DNA of 11,633 nucleotides, taken from UBA6100 sp049658145. Its GTDB lineage: Bacteria; Actinomycetota; Coriobacteriia; Anaerosomatales; Anaerosomataceae. Location of the stretch: contig JBASOJ010000102.1 of the NCBI GenBank assembly GCA_049658145.1, forward strand, positions 1 to 11,633. The letters are read 5' to 3'. Below the pieces are notes generated by a model. It had not been told where the DNA came from. It was given only the letters and a program-made list of their open reading frames with translations, and made no database searches. The position numbers and the translations under genes were made by a program. Positions 4,820 through 11,633 of this stretch are shown here, piece by piece (position 1 is the first letter of the stretch; each line of letters opens with the position of its first letter).

Positions 4820-5296
4820 CTACAGTGTCGGGTAGACCGTCTTCTCATTCGAATCGCTGAAGTCGTCAGCCCATCGCAGGGTGATGGTGTACTTGCTCTT
4901 AGAGCCAAGGTATACCGCCGCGTGCAACTCGACCCCCTGCATAGGCTCCAGGACTTCGAGCGGGAACTTCGAGTTGACGTCCGACTGGATGAGCAAGTTG
5001 TCGCCGTCAGGGCAGGAGATCGTGACGTCTCGCGCCGGTGCCTTGCCCTTGTTGTAGACCTTCAGGCGCCAGTTGGATTTCCCAAGCTTGATCAAGTTGG
5101 CCCCGAGGTCTGCCCTGCGATCCGCCCGCGCCTCGTTCTCCTCCCGCGTCAGGAGCCGCTGATTCAACAACTCCTGGCTCTCAATCAAGGACTTCTGCCG
5201 ACTGTTGAAGCGAACCGTGGTCACAGTCGCAATGACTGAGAGAACGAGGGCGAGGCCGGCAAAGACATCGCCGATCTGAAGTGAGACCCGCATCAC
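4820..5296 (-). CDS. small membrane-anchored protein of unknown function (158 aa)
   Basis: The start is ATG at 5296, overlapping the stop of the zinc-ribbon gene by four bases (ATGA), so the two are translationally coupled. One N-terminal membrane helix (about residues 9-27, GDVFAGLALVLSVIATVTTV) is followed by an Arg/Glu-rich coiled-coil-like helix (SLIESQELLNQRLLTREENEARADRR, about 36-61). The rest is a beta-sandwich-like domain: ANLIKLGKSNWRLKVYNKGKAPARDV, VLEPMQGVELHAAVY and KYTITLRWADDFSD. Similar proteins with this membrane-helix plus NWRLKVYNKGKAPA pattern occur, from memory, as hypothetical proteins scattered across bacteria, often on mobile DNA. The gene stops 13 nt before the attC-like site at 4706-4806. 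Its partner suggests a two-protein system, but the function is unknown. Confidence 0.85.
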   Translation of the reverse strand: MMRVSLQIGDVFAGLALVLSVIATVTTVRFNSRQKSLIESQELLNQRLLTREENEARADRRADLGANLIKLGKSNWRLKVYNKGKAPARDVTISCPDGDNLLIQSDVNSKFPLEVLEPMQGVELHAAVYLGSKSKYTITLRWADDFSDSNEKTVYPTL

Positions 5297-5568
5297 TTGA
5301 ACCTGATGTTCTTGTTGCCTTTGAATGCCGCACGCAGTGACTTGTTGAGCGCCTTCGAGAAGTCAGCGACAACTTCCTGGGTCATTTCAGCCACGTTGTG
5401 TTCGACGAGCTCCGAGTTCTCACGTATCAGATCGTCACGGCTCATCTGCCGCCCGCAGTTCACACAAGTCACAGGGGCAACGTCACTCTCATCCTCGAAG
5501 GAGAACTGGTCTTCGCCGCAGGTCGGACACAGCAGTTTCACGCTCCGCTTGTACTTCTCGTCGTCCAT
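5293..5568 (-). CDS. zinc-ribbon protein, partner of the membrane protein
   Basis: This is a 91-aa protein. The ATG start at 5568 lies 16 nt after a GTTAGGC core and behind AGGGGGG. A zinc ribbon is formed by C14-P-T-C17 and C35-V-N-C38, with acidic residues between the pairs (FSFEDESD). After the ribbon comes a helical tail: RDDLIRENSELVEHNVAEM, then VVADFSKALNKSLRAAF, ending in the basic GNKNIRFK. The domain order resembles small zinc-ribbon proteins that bind nucleic acid or act as protein adaptors. The frame overlaps the next gene by ATGA, so the pair forms one two-gene cassette. The ribbon is plainly seen; the role is not known. Confidence 0.87.
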   Translation of the reverse strand: MDDEKYKRSVKLLCPTCGEDQFSFEDESDVAPVTCVNCGRQMSRDDLIRENSELVEHNVAEMTQEVVADFSKALNKSLRAAFKGNKNIRFK

Positions 5569-5584
5569 CGCACCCCCCTGGTAC

Positions 5585-5653
5585 GCCTAACCCGCAGTTC
5601 TGCAGTCTACAGAACACACGCACGTGCCGCAGCCCCAGCCGTCGCCGTCAGCC
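5585..5653 (-). other. single core-site junction between R-M gene and cassette run
   Basis: GTTAGGC (minus strand, 5591-5585) is a perfect R' core and precedes the zinc-ribbon gene by 16 nt. The end facing the restriction-modification gene is GGCTGAC, including that gene's TGA stop, and is a poor R''. The arms between them do not form a layered palindrome. Only a local GTTCTG/CAGAAC hairpin and a GCACGTGC palindrome are present. It could be a decayed attC, or a simple one-core target such as attI or a secondary site. Confidence 0.4.
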
Positions 5654-8600
5654 ACGTTCCCACTCCCACACGTCGGCCTTCACGCGCTCGTAGTTGGCGT
5701 CGAGCTCCGGCTGCATGAGCACGAGCGCGGCGATGCGGCGCACCATCTCGGTGACGTAGCGCGCCTCCTCGGGCTTGAGGTCGCGGCCGAGCAGCGTGCG
5801 CTCGCGGTACGACAGCCACTTCTTGATCACCTGGTAGCCGCCGATCGTGTAGCGCCAGACGGCCGACGGCACGCAGCGCCAGTACGCTTTGTCGTTGAGG
5901 TACACGTCGAAGCAGGTCTCGCCGAGGAGCTCGATGGCTTGCTCCGCCGACATGCCGAGCGTGGTCGCGTGCTCCGCAATGGCCCGCCGCTCGCCGTCGG
6001 TGTAGGGGCGTTCGGTGAGCTTGCCAGTCGACGGCATCGTGATGCCGCCCCTGCCGGCGATACCCCAGCGGGCAGTGACAGCAAGGTCGGTTGAAGGGTC
6101 GAGAGTCCCACAATCCAGGGTGCTCAAGACCCCAATCTGGATTCCGCCGCGGCAGTTGGGTGATGTGAGCAGTTCCGCGACTTGATGTCCAAGTCCAGCG
6201 GAAAGCCTCATCACCTCTCGGCTCGTTGGGAGCGGTACTCGGGGCCAGTCTTGTCGGATAGCATCGGAATTCTGCGTCAGATACAGGGGGGAGTGCCCAA
6301 CTGCGATGATGTGGTGCCACATGTCTGCGTCGCCCTCCGACACACACCCAAGTACATCCACCGCCCAACGTGCGGCTCCGGGCGTCATGATCGATTCGGG
6401 AGAGAGCAGCCGTCCGGCAGACGGAAGGTGACCCGGGAAGCACACACTCCCTGGGCGAGTTAGGTGCCAGTCCGGAAGCGCATCTGTCACATAGAACGGG
6501 GAGCCCTCGATCTGCCGCTCCGCCTTCTGACGGCATGTGAATAGTGACGCTCCCGCCGCAACAACCTCCATCAACGCTTCGCGCTTCTCATCAAGCAGCT
6601 TTGTGTCAGGGTGCCAGTAGACCCATCGATCGTCGAATGGCCGGTAAGCGTACCGAACGAACGTGCCACGATTCGCTCCGGCCTGCAGCAATGCCGCGCG
6701 CGTTGCCTGCGGATCGAAGCGACCCGTCCTGGTGGCAAGTGAAGGTGCCAGCGCGGCGACTTCGTTCAGGGAGCGCTCTGCATCGAAGTACGCACCGATC
6801 TTCACTTCCAGTGACTCCAAGTCGATGCTCACCAGGTCCTGATCACGGCTCGTTGTCACGCCGGGCGATCGCCAGGTCAGGAGGTCGGTGATTCGTGGCC
6901 AACGCACATAGCCAGGAGCGACGCTCATCGGCTTGAAGGGCGCGCCAATCGCCGGTTCCGGAACTACTCCCTCGTACGCAATGCCAGCTGGATTGGTCGC
7001 TCCCTGGCTCAGGGCACCCAGCTTCCCGGCGCCCCACAAGTCCCGGTAGCCAATGACGGACTCAACTTGTGCGGCGGACCGCACCATCAAGGCAATCGCC
7101 GTGCCGACCTGAATGCCCTCCCTGTTGTGCGACGTGGAGAACACGCTCGGGTCTGGGTCTCCGCTTGGCGTGAGTTTCCCGGTCGCGTACTTGTCGCCGT
7201 TGAGGTTGTCGATCCAGATACGGTTGAACCCCTGAGTGAAGTGCTCGCGCATGCCCGTGAAGGACAACCCGTCCAGCCACGAGTAATTGGTGATGAGGCA
7301 CACGACACCACGCTGCGAGCGCTCAGCCACCTGTCGCTCCGCGATACGCAAGAACCGCGCATACAGGTCATTGAACCCCCTGCCTTGAGGCTGGGCAGTC
7401 CGCTCGGCCGATCGATATACATCAGTGAGGGCCCGCTCCTCGTCCACGGCCACGCCCGCATACCCGTTGTATGGCGGATTGCCGATCACCACGAGGATCT
7501 TCTCCTCGCGCTTGATGCGGTCGGCTGCGTCGCGCTCCTCGGCGAACTCCGGGAACAGCAGCGTCGAGTGCAGCTGGCCCTCCACCCCGCGCTTCTCTTT
7601 CGGCGGCGTGATGCCACCGTCGCCCCAGCCGGTGAGCGCGTTGGTGAGGTAGATGGCGGCGCGCTCATCGGCGTCCTTGAGCGGCACGCCCAGCTCGGCG
7701 AGAAGGATTCCCAGCTGCAGGTGCGCCACCACAAACGGCGCCGGCATGATCTCGAAGCCGATCACGCGCTCCAGCGCGGCACGCTTCACGTCGTTACGGG
7801 TGAGCGCGTCGGCCCCCTTGGCGGTGAGCGTCCGGTCGATCGTGCGCAGCACTTCCACGAGGTACGCACCGGTGCCGCAGCACGGATCGAGCACCACCAC
7901 GCTCGGGTCGGCCAGTCCATCTTTGATACCGAGCTCTTCGCGGAGCGCCCAGTCCACCCGCGCCACCATGTACTTCACGACCTCATCGGGCGTGTACCAC
8001 ACGCCGAGCTCCTTGCGGAGCGCCGGGTCGAACGCCTCGAGGAACGGCTCGTAGAAGTACTGCACCGCGTGGTGCTCCTCGAACTTCTGAAAGAACGCCG
8101 CGCGGTCGATGCGCCAGAGCACCTCTTCGGCCCACTCGAGCACTTCTGAGATGCCGAGCTGTCCGAGCTGTCTCACGTCGGCGAACTGGCGGAAGAGCTC
8201 GTAGACCATCGGCACATGGAGGGTGGCCGTGGCCGTCTCCCACTGGAAGCGGCTCTCCCACGGGATCTGCTCGTTCCGGTCACGCCCGCGCGCCCAGAGC
8301 ACCCAGGCAGCGAACATGCCGTAGAAGAGCGTCTGCACGAGCGTGGAGCGGAAGAAGTGGTCGCCCTTGTCGCCCTCGAACTTGAGGCCGAGCGCGTCTT
8401 CGAGCTGCGAGCGGAGCGCGTCGAGCGCGGGAAGTTCGTGCTTCTGCTCCAGGCGCAGGCGCGCGGTGCGCGCGTAGCTTGCGAGGAACCAGGCGAGGTC
8501 CTTGGGGTCGGAGAGCGGTGCGTTGTGCAGGAGCACGCGGCGCAGGAACTCCTCGATGCCTTCGCCAGCGTCGTCGGCGTACTTGCGCGGTTGCTGCACG

Positions 8601-9067
8601 CGCGTCCAGAAGCCGGCCTCGGTCTCGGCAAGACGCAGGGATTCCAGTGTTCGGACACCGGTGCCATCGGCGGCCCGGCCCACGAGCACGAAGTCGCGCA
8701 GGTTGGTGACGAGCACGAGCCCGTAGCGGTCCACGTAGCGAGCGACCTGTTCGGAGGCGGCGGTCGTGAACGCGTCCTCGGCAGGACTCTTCACTTCGAT
8801 CGCGCCGCGCGCGGGAAGCTGACCTGCCAGCGGGTCGACGCCGGGCTCCCACCCCTTGAGCTGCGGTGCCGTGAACAGACCGCCGTCCGGGATTCCGCCA
8901 CCCGTGTTGCGCAGGTTGATGATGGCGGTCACCTTCGGCTTGAGCTTGCTGCCGAGGGTCGTCAGGAGCTCGGCGAGCGGGCCGTAGTAGCTCGTCTCGG
9001 CCACCCCCGCGCCTGAGGCGTGGATGTCGCGCAAGGTACTGAAGTAGACCTCGACCGGATCGCGCAC
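5648..9067 (-). CDS. type ISP / IIG-like restriction-modification enzyme
   Basis: This is a single chain of 1139 aa. GTG at 9067 is preferred because GAGGGGAA lies just before it. The N-terminal part is a PD-(D/E)XK-like nuclease: G-I-P-D61-G-G and A-I-E91-V-K93-S-P. A helical region spans about 170-350. The N6-adenine methyltransferase follows with VWYTP (356-360), the SAM-binding motif V-L-D394-P-C-C-G-T-G400, and the catalytic N530-P-P-Y533. The C-terminal part is the specificity region, ending in the type ISP C-terminal domain (LLGETCFDVYLNDKAYW, then YTIGGYQVIKKWLSYRER). The lactococcal type ISP prototypes are about 1,500-1,600 aa with an SF2 helicase between nuclease and methyltransferase. 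No Walker A or DEAD-type motif is visible here, so this is the shorter helicase-less form. It should methylate and cut an asymmetric site without partner subunits. It lies alone between a tRNA-Gly and the cassette run. Confidence 0.92.
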   Translation of the reverse strand: MRDPVEVYFSTLRDIHASGAGVAETSYYGPLAELLTTLGSKLKPKVTAIINLRNTGGGIPDGGLFTAPQLKGWEPGVDPLAGQLPARGAIEVKSPAEDAFTTAASEQVARYVDRYGLVLVTNLRDFVLVGRAADGTGVRTLESLRLAETEAGFWTRVQQPRKYADDAGEGIEEFLRRVLLHNAPLSDPKDLAWFLASYARTARLRLEQKHELPALDALRSQLEDALGLKFEGDKGDHFFRSTLVQTLFYGMFAAWVLWARGRDRNEQIPWESRFQWETATATLHVPMVYELFRQFADVRQLGQLGISEVLEWAEEVLWRIDRAAFFQKFEEHHAVQYFYEPFLEAFDPALRKELGVWYTPDEVVKYMVARVDWALREELGIKDGLADPSVVVLDPCCGTGAYLVEVLRTIDRTLTAKGADALTRNDVKRAALERVIGFEIMPAPFVVAHLQLGILLAELGVPLKDADERAAIYLTNALTGWGDGGITPPKEKRGVEGQLHSTLLFPEFAEERDAADRIKREEKILVVIGNPPYNGYAGVAVDEERALTDVYRSAERTAQPQGRGFNDLYARFLRIAERQVAERSQRGVVCLITNYSWLDGLSFTGMREHFTQGFNRIWIDNLNGDKYATGKLTPSGDPDPSVFSTSHNREGIQVGTAIALMVRSAAQVESVIGYRDLWGAGKLGALSQGATNPAGIAYEGVVPEPAIGAPFKPMSVAPGYVRWPRITDLLTWRSPGVTTSRDQDLVSIDLESLEVKIGAYFDAERSLNEVAALAPSLATRTGRFDPQATRAALLQAGANRGTFVRYAYRPFDDRWVYWHPDTKLLDEKREALMEVVAAGASLFTCRQKAERQIEGSPFYVTDALPDWHLTRPGSVCFPGHLPSAGRLLSPESIMTPGAARWAVDVLGCVSEGDADMWHHIIAVGHSPLYLTQNSDAIRQDWPRVPLPTSREVMRLSAGLGHQVAELLTSPNCRGGIQIGVLSTLDCGTLDPSTDLAVTARWGIAGRGGITMPSTGKLTERPYTDGERRAIAEHATTLGMSAEQAIELLGETCFDVYLNDKAYWRCVPSAVWRYTIGGYQVIKKWLSYRERTLLGRDLKPEEARYVTEMVRRIAALVLMQPELDANYERVKADVWEWERG

Positions 9068-9158
9068 GGCTTCCCCTCACACCTCGGCGCAGCTCTCCCC
9101 ATCTTAGCCATGCCTGCGACATCGCGGAACGCCCCACGCGGTTTGGCCCCGAAACGAA

Positions 9159-9188
9159 GCAGGCGCGGTCGGATGCGACCACGCCTGC
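9159..9188 (-). terminator. strong hairpin terminator after tRNA-Gly
   Basis: GCAGGCGTGGTCG and CGACCGCGCCTGC form a 13-bp stem (one G-U pair) with a 4-nt loop. TTCGTTTC follows on the minus strand. It lies 12 nt after the tRNA 3' end and separates the trk-tRNA unit from the restriction-modification gene. Confidence 0.75.
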
Positions 9189-9200
9189 CTGCGGTGTTGC

Positions 9201-9275
9201 TGGAGCGGGTGACGAGACTCGAACTCGCGACACATGGCTTGGGAAGCCAATGCTCTACCACTGAGCTACACCCGC
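9201..9275 (-). tRNA. tRNA-Gly (anticodon CCC)
   Basis: The acceptor stem GCGGGTG pairs with CACCCGC, then the discriminator T and an encoded CCA (9203-9201) follow. The D-arm region reads TAGCTCAGTGGTAGAGC. The anticodon stem TTGGC/GCCAA encloses the loop TTCCCAA with anticodon CCC. The T-arm contains GAGTTCGAGTCTC. All four arms fold without gaps. It lies 56 nt downstream of the OB-fold protein gene. Confidence 0.96.
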
Positions 9276-9330
9276 ACGCGTTGCATAGTGTAGGACAGCC
9301 TCCGAGCCGGGGGCAAACGCTCCCGCTCGA

Positions 9331-9879
9331 CTACCGCCGCCCCGTGGCGCGCTCCACGAAGAACACGCCCACTGCCAGCGCCGCGAGGCCGATCGCCCAC
9401 GCGACCTTACCCCCCGAGACGGGATCATCCACAGGGTGGCCGGCTTCGAGGATCTCGAGCGACACCGCATGGATGTCCATGTCGCCGCCATGCTCCAGGC
9501 AGGCCGCATTGAACACGCCGGTCACGGTCACGATGTCGCCCTGGTCGTCATAGTCCCCGAACGACGTCACCTGCGCGGCAAGGTCGGCATCGATCCAGAC
9601 GGCATGCCCGGAGTTGTAGCCGTCCAGATCTGCCCCGTCTTCGACGTTGTGTTCCATGTACGCGTCATCGTTCAAGTGAAGCCACGCCATGTCGCCCCGG
9701 ACCATGGCTTCACCGATCGCCTCGCCGGTGAAGATGACCGTATCGCCGTCGAAGTCCTTCGGACGCTCGACCAGCTCACCGCTGCTCACCGATTCACCTG
9801 GCCGGGCGAGGGCGGGCATCGGCACCATGACCGCAAGGACCACGGCCACGACGATCGCTATCCACAGCCGCGACCGCAT
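9331..9879 (-). CDS. secreted, membrane-anchored OB-fold protein
   Basis: This is a 182-aa protein. The start ATG at 9879 overlaps the TGA of trkH by one base (TGATG) and has GAGGGGGCGC before it, so I reject longer starts inside trkH. The signal peptide spans residues 1 to about 26 (MRSRLW, then a long Val/Ala/Met core, then PALARPGES). The mature domain looks like an OB-fold: ELVERPKDFDGDTVIFTGEAIGEAMVRGDMAWLHLNDD, then GYNSGHAVWI, then GDYDDQGDIVTVTGVFNAAC and GGDMDIHA. A C-terminal membrane helix (VAWAIGLAALAVGVFFVE) ends in basic residues. Proteins of this make-up are familiar from anaerobic actinobacteria and clostridia, often beside trk genes, without a known function. It probably sits on the outer face of the membrane. 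Coupling to trkH suggests a link to potassium uptake. Confidence 0.83.
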   Translation of the reverse strand: MRSRLWIAIVVAVVLAVMVPMPALARPGESVSSGELVERPKDFDGDTVIFTGEAIGEAMVRGDMAWLHLNDDAYMEHNVEDGADLDGYNSGHAVWIDADLAAQVTSFGDYDDQGDIVTVTGVFNAACLEHGGDMDIHAVSLEILEAGHPVDDPVSGGKVAWAIGLAALAVGVFFVERATGRR

Positions 9880-11381
9880 CAGCGCCCCCTCACGATGGCG
9901 TACAGGTGGCCGACGAGGGCGAACACCGACATGAACTCGAGACGACCCAGCCACATCGCAACGATGTAGACCGCCTTCATCACCGTCGGCATCGTCGGCG
10001 ACGTCACGCCGCACGAAAGACCCGTGTTCGCGGCGGCGGAGACTCCCTCGAACATCGCTTCCACGAACGGGTAGCCGTAGAGCATGCCGAGAATGGCCAT
10101 GAGCCCATACATGCTCACGTACATGATGGTCACGGACATGGCACCTCGGACGACCCGGTCCTCCAGTATGTGATCGCGGATGTGGTGGTACTTGACATGT
10201 GTGAGGGCCGTCTCCGGTGAGATCGCCCGCTTGATCTCCTGGAGATAGGACTTGGTGAGCAGGCCGATCCGGAGACCCTTGATGCCTCCGGCAGTCGAAG
10301 ATGCCGAAGCGCCGATGGCCATGGCTATGGTCGTCATCACCATGCCGACCGTGCCCCACTGCGTCACGAACGCCCGGGAGTAGATGGTCCCCCACCCGGT
10401 CGTCGTATGACCCGAGAGCAGGTGGTAGAACGCCTTTCGGAAGAGCACCATCGTATCCGGATAGACCCCGCTACGGGCGAGCCACAGCATCGTCACGCTC
10501 GTGAGTATGGTGACGGTCACGGCGAAGCTCACCGTCTCGATGTTGCGCCTGATCTCCGAACGATCGCCACGCCACAGCGCCCAGTGCAGCGCGAAGTTCA
10601 GCGAGCCCGCGAAGAACACAACCATCGAAGCGGCCTCGTAGATGAGGGAGTGGTAGTAGATCGTGTTGTACGACTGCGGCGCAAAACCACCCGTGCTCCA
10701 CCCGCCCATGAAAACCCACACGCCGTGCAGCACCGCCCGGACTGGCTCCATGCCGATCGCGAAGTTCAGCACGGTGAACACGACGGTGCCCGCCACGAGC
10801 CAGGTGAGACTCACCAGCCAGATCGCCCGGGCGGTCTGGATCACGTTGGGCAGCAGCCGCTCGTCCTTCGCCTCGCCGACGTACAGCTTGAACGCCCCCG
10901 AGGTGCCCTTCACCAGGAAGGTCAGTGCCACCACCACGATCCCCTGGCCACCCGCGTACGTGAGCATGTGGCGCCACATGTTGAGCCCGACCGAGATGTG
11001 ATCGAGGTCCTGCATGAGATAGAGACCGGTGGTCGTGTAGCCGCTCATGACATCGAACATCGCGTCCAGGAAGCTGCCCATGTGACCGGAGAGCCAGTGG
11101 GGTACCGCACCCAGGATCGTGGCGAAGATCCACGAACCGCTCGCCACCACCAGACCGTGGCTCCACTTCATGTCGTGGCTTGTCCGGCAGGCGACCTGCA
11201 GGCCCAGGCCGACGATGAGACAGAGGGACATCCCGATGACGAAGTCGAGCACCGTGTCCCACTCAGCGAAGACGATGGACGCGACCAGCGGGACCACCAT
11301 CAGCAGGCCGACACCGACGATGACCTTGCCGGTGTACTTGCCGATGACCTTGTGGTCGTCGAGTTGCGGCCTGAGGATCAT
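9879..11381 (-). CDS. trkH: TrkH potassium uptake channel subunit
   Basis: This 500-aa integral membrane protein has the length usual for TrkH/KtrB. It carries four membrane-pore-membrane repeats, and all four selectivity-filter segments are present: SGYTTTGLYL, GGWSTGGFAP, SGHTTTGWGT and AAANTGLSCG. The intramembrane-loop signature ASSTAGGIKGLRIGLL follows the third repeat, and LGRLEFMSVFAL is the C-terminal signature. It forms the K+-conducting dimer, gated by a ring of cytosolic TrkA. The ATG at 11381 overlaps the stop of the 43-aa microprotein (ATGA), and its own stop overlaps the next start. The order is trkA, microprotein, trkH, OB-fold protein, all translationally linked. The call is firm. 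Confidence 0.95.
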   Translation of the reverse strand: MILRPQLDDHKVIGKYTGKVIVGVGLLMVVPLVASIVFAEWDTVLDFVIGMSLCLIVGLGLQVACRTSHDMKWSHGLVVASGSWIFATILGAVPHWLSGHMGSFLDAMFDVMSGYTTTGLYLMQDLDHISVGLNMWRHMLTYAGGQGIVVVALTFLVKGTSGAFKLYVGEAKDERLLPNVIQTARAIWLVSLTWLVAGTVVFTVLNFAIGMEPVRAVLHGVWVFMGGWSTGGFAPQSYNTIYYHSLIYEAASMVVFFAGSLNFALHWALWRGDRSEIRRNIETVSFAVTVTILTSVTMLWLARSGVYPDTMVLFRKAFYHLLSGHTTTGWGTIYSRAFVTQWGTVGMVMTTIAMAIGASASSTAGGIKGLRIGLLTKSYLQEIKRAISPETALTHVKYHHIRDHILEDRVVRGAMSVTIMYVSMYGLMAILGMLYGYPFVEAMFEGVSAAANTGLSCGVTSPTMPTVMKAVYIVAMWLGRLEFMSVFALVGHLYAIVRGR

Positions 11382-11509
11382 CGCGTCAGCTGCACGGAGA
11401 GCCAGGACGCCGCGAGGGCGAGCGCTGCGAGGAATGCGACATAAAGCGCTACGGTCACGATCGCACGCGCCGCGCGAGAGAGAAAGACGATCCTGTCGGT
11501 CTTCGGCAT
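11378..11509 (-). CDS. 43-aa single-helix membrane microprotein in trk operon
   Basis: The frame runs from ATG at 11509 to TGA at 11380-11378. It starts 4 nt after the trkA stop, with TAGGACG as ribosome-binding site, and its stop overlaps the trkH start by ATGA. The sequence begins with a basic/polar head (MPKTDRIVFLSRAARA), continues with one membrane helix of about 21 residues (IVTVALYVAFLAALALAASWL) and ends in SVQLTR. The positive-inside rule puts the N-terminus in the cytosol. I know no named family. Position and coupling on both sides suggest a small accessory subunit of the Trk channel, comparable in size and layout with KdpF of the Kdp pump, which stabilises its complex. That role is inferred; the reading frame and coupling are seen. 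Confidence 0.75.
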   Translation of the reverse strand: MPKTDRIVFLSRAARAIVTVALYVAFLAALALAASWLSVQLTR

Positions 11510-11513
11510 CGTC

Positions 11514-11633
11514 CTACGCCCCCGTCAGCGCCTTCTTGAGGGCACGCTCGTGCGCGACGTTGGTGAATGCGATGACGACGTCGCCCGACTCCATCTGGGT
11601 GTCTCCATGGACCGGCATCGCTTCTTCGCCGCG
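11514..11633 (-). CDS. trkA: TrkA family C-terminal end (partial)
   Basis: The last 39 residues of a protein are visible before TAG at 11516-11514; the rest lies beyond the window. The segment EEAMPVHGDTQMESGDVVIAFTNVAHERALKKAL has the end pattern of a TrkA_C (RCK C-lobe) domain: a glycine-containing turn, ESGDVVI, a short strand and a closing helix. Such domains bind nucleotides or other ligands and gate the TrkH channel. Position directly before the microprotein and trkH supports the call. The short length is the main limit. Confidence 0.75.
   Translation of the reverse strand, partial: RGEEAMPVHGDTQMESGDVVIAFTNVAHERALKKALTGA

Noticed and set aside
7067..8149. 360-codon open frame on the plus strand opposite the restriction-modification gene
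   Set aside because: The translation is Arg/His/Leu/Val-rich with no domain pattern, as expected for an antisense frame of a high-GC gene. The minus-strand protein there has clear methyltransferase motifs.
8962..9261. 99-codon frame starting inside tRNA-Gly
   Set aside because: Frames beginning in tRNA genes with this translation pattern are a common artefact.
10407..11444. 345-codon plus-strand frame opposite trkH
   Set aside because: The composition is dominated by His, Arg, Asp and Glu with no hydrophobic core. It mirrors the TrkH codons on the other strand.
1..11633. CRISPR array, insertion sequence or integrase gene
   Set aside because: No regularly spaced direct repeats, transposase motifs or tyrosine-recombinase motifs were seen in any frame. 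Any integrase would lie outside the window.

Overview
This is a GC-rich bacterial window, probably from an actinobacterium (possibly Coriobacteriia-like). The evidence for the host is an exact 18-bp palindrome containing the Gram-positive/actinobacterial LexA motif, a trkA-trkH operon followed by a secreted OB-fold membrane protein, and overall codon use. The assignment rests on recognition only. Almost every gene is on the minus strand, so the natural reading direction is from right to left.

Right part (9.1-11.6 kb): a compact chromosomal block. The 3' end of trkA is followed by a 43-aa one-helix microprotein, a complete TrkH potassium channel subunit and a membrane-anchored OB-fold protein. 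The reading frames overlap or nearly abut. A tRNA-Gly(CCC) and a strong hairpin terminator come next. Middle right (5.6-9.07 kb): one 1139-aa single-chain type ISP/IIG-like restriction-modification enzyme with nuclease, methyltransferase and target-recognition parts but no visible helicase.

Centre (about 0.99-5.6 kb): this looks like a run of integron gene cassettes without an integrase in view (a CALIN). Imperfectly palindromic elements bounded by RYYYAAC / GTTRRRY-type cores lie between unrelated small genes. Two of them, about 1.1 kb apart, are 101 bp long and about 86% identical by hand alignment, as attC sites of one chromosomal integron would be. Three genes start 16-25 nt after a GTTAGRC core, behind a run of G that serves as ribosome-binding site. 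Cassette cargo, read right to left: a zinc-ribbon/membrane protein pair; an inverted gene with its own structured 5' region; an orphan HicB-like protein; an FMN reductase; a lipoprotein; and a two-helix membrane protein with a DUF3395-like tail. The non-coding part of the inverted cassette carries a LexA-type palindrome touching a TTGACA promoter that would make a roughly 70-nt RNA ending at a hairpin terminator.

Left part (1-0.95 kb): a secreted M23 (LytM) peptidase, cut by the window edge, with the exact LexA-type palindrome 38 bp upstream of its start. It is preceded by a small ORF of unknown function. The main themes are therefore a possible integron array in an unusual host, two SOS-type operators (one in front of a cell-wall hydrolase), and a microprotein inside a Trk operon.
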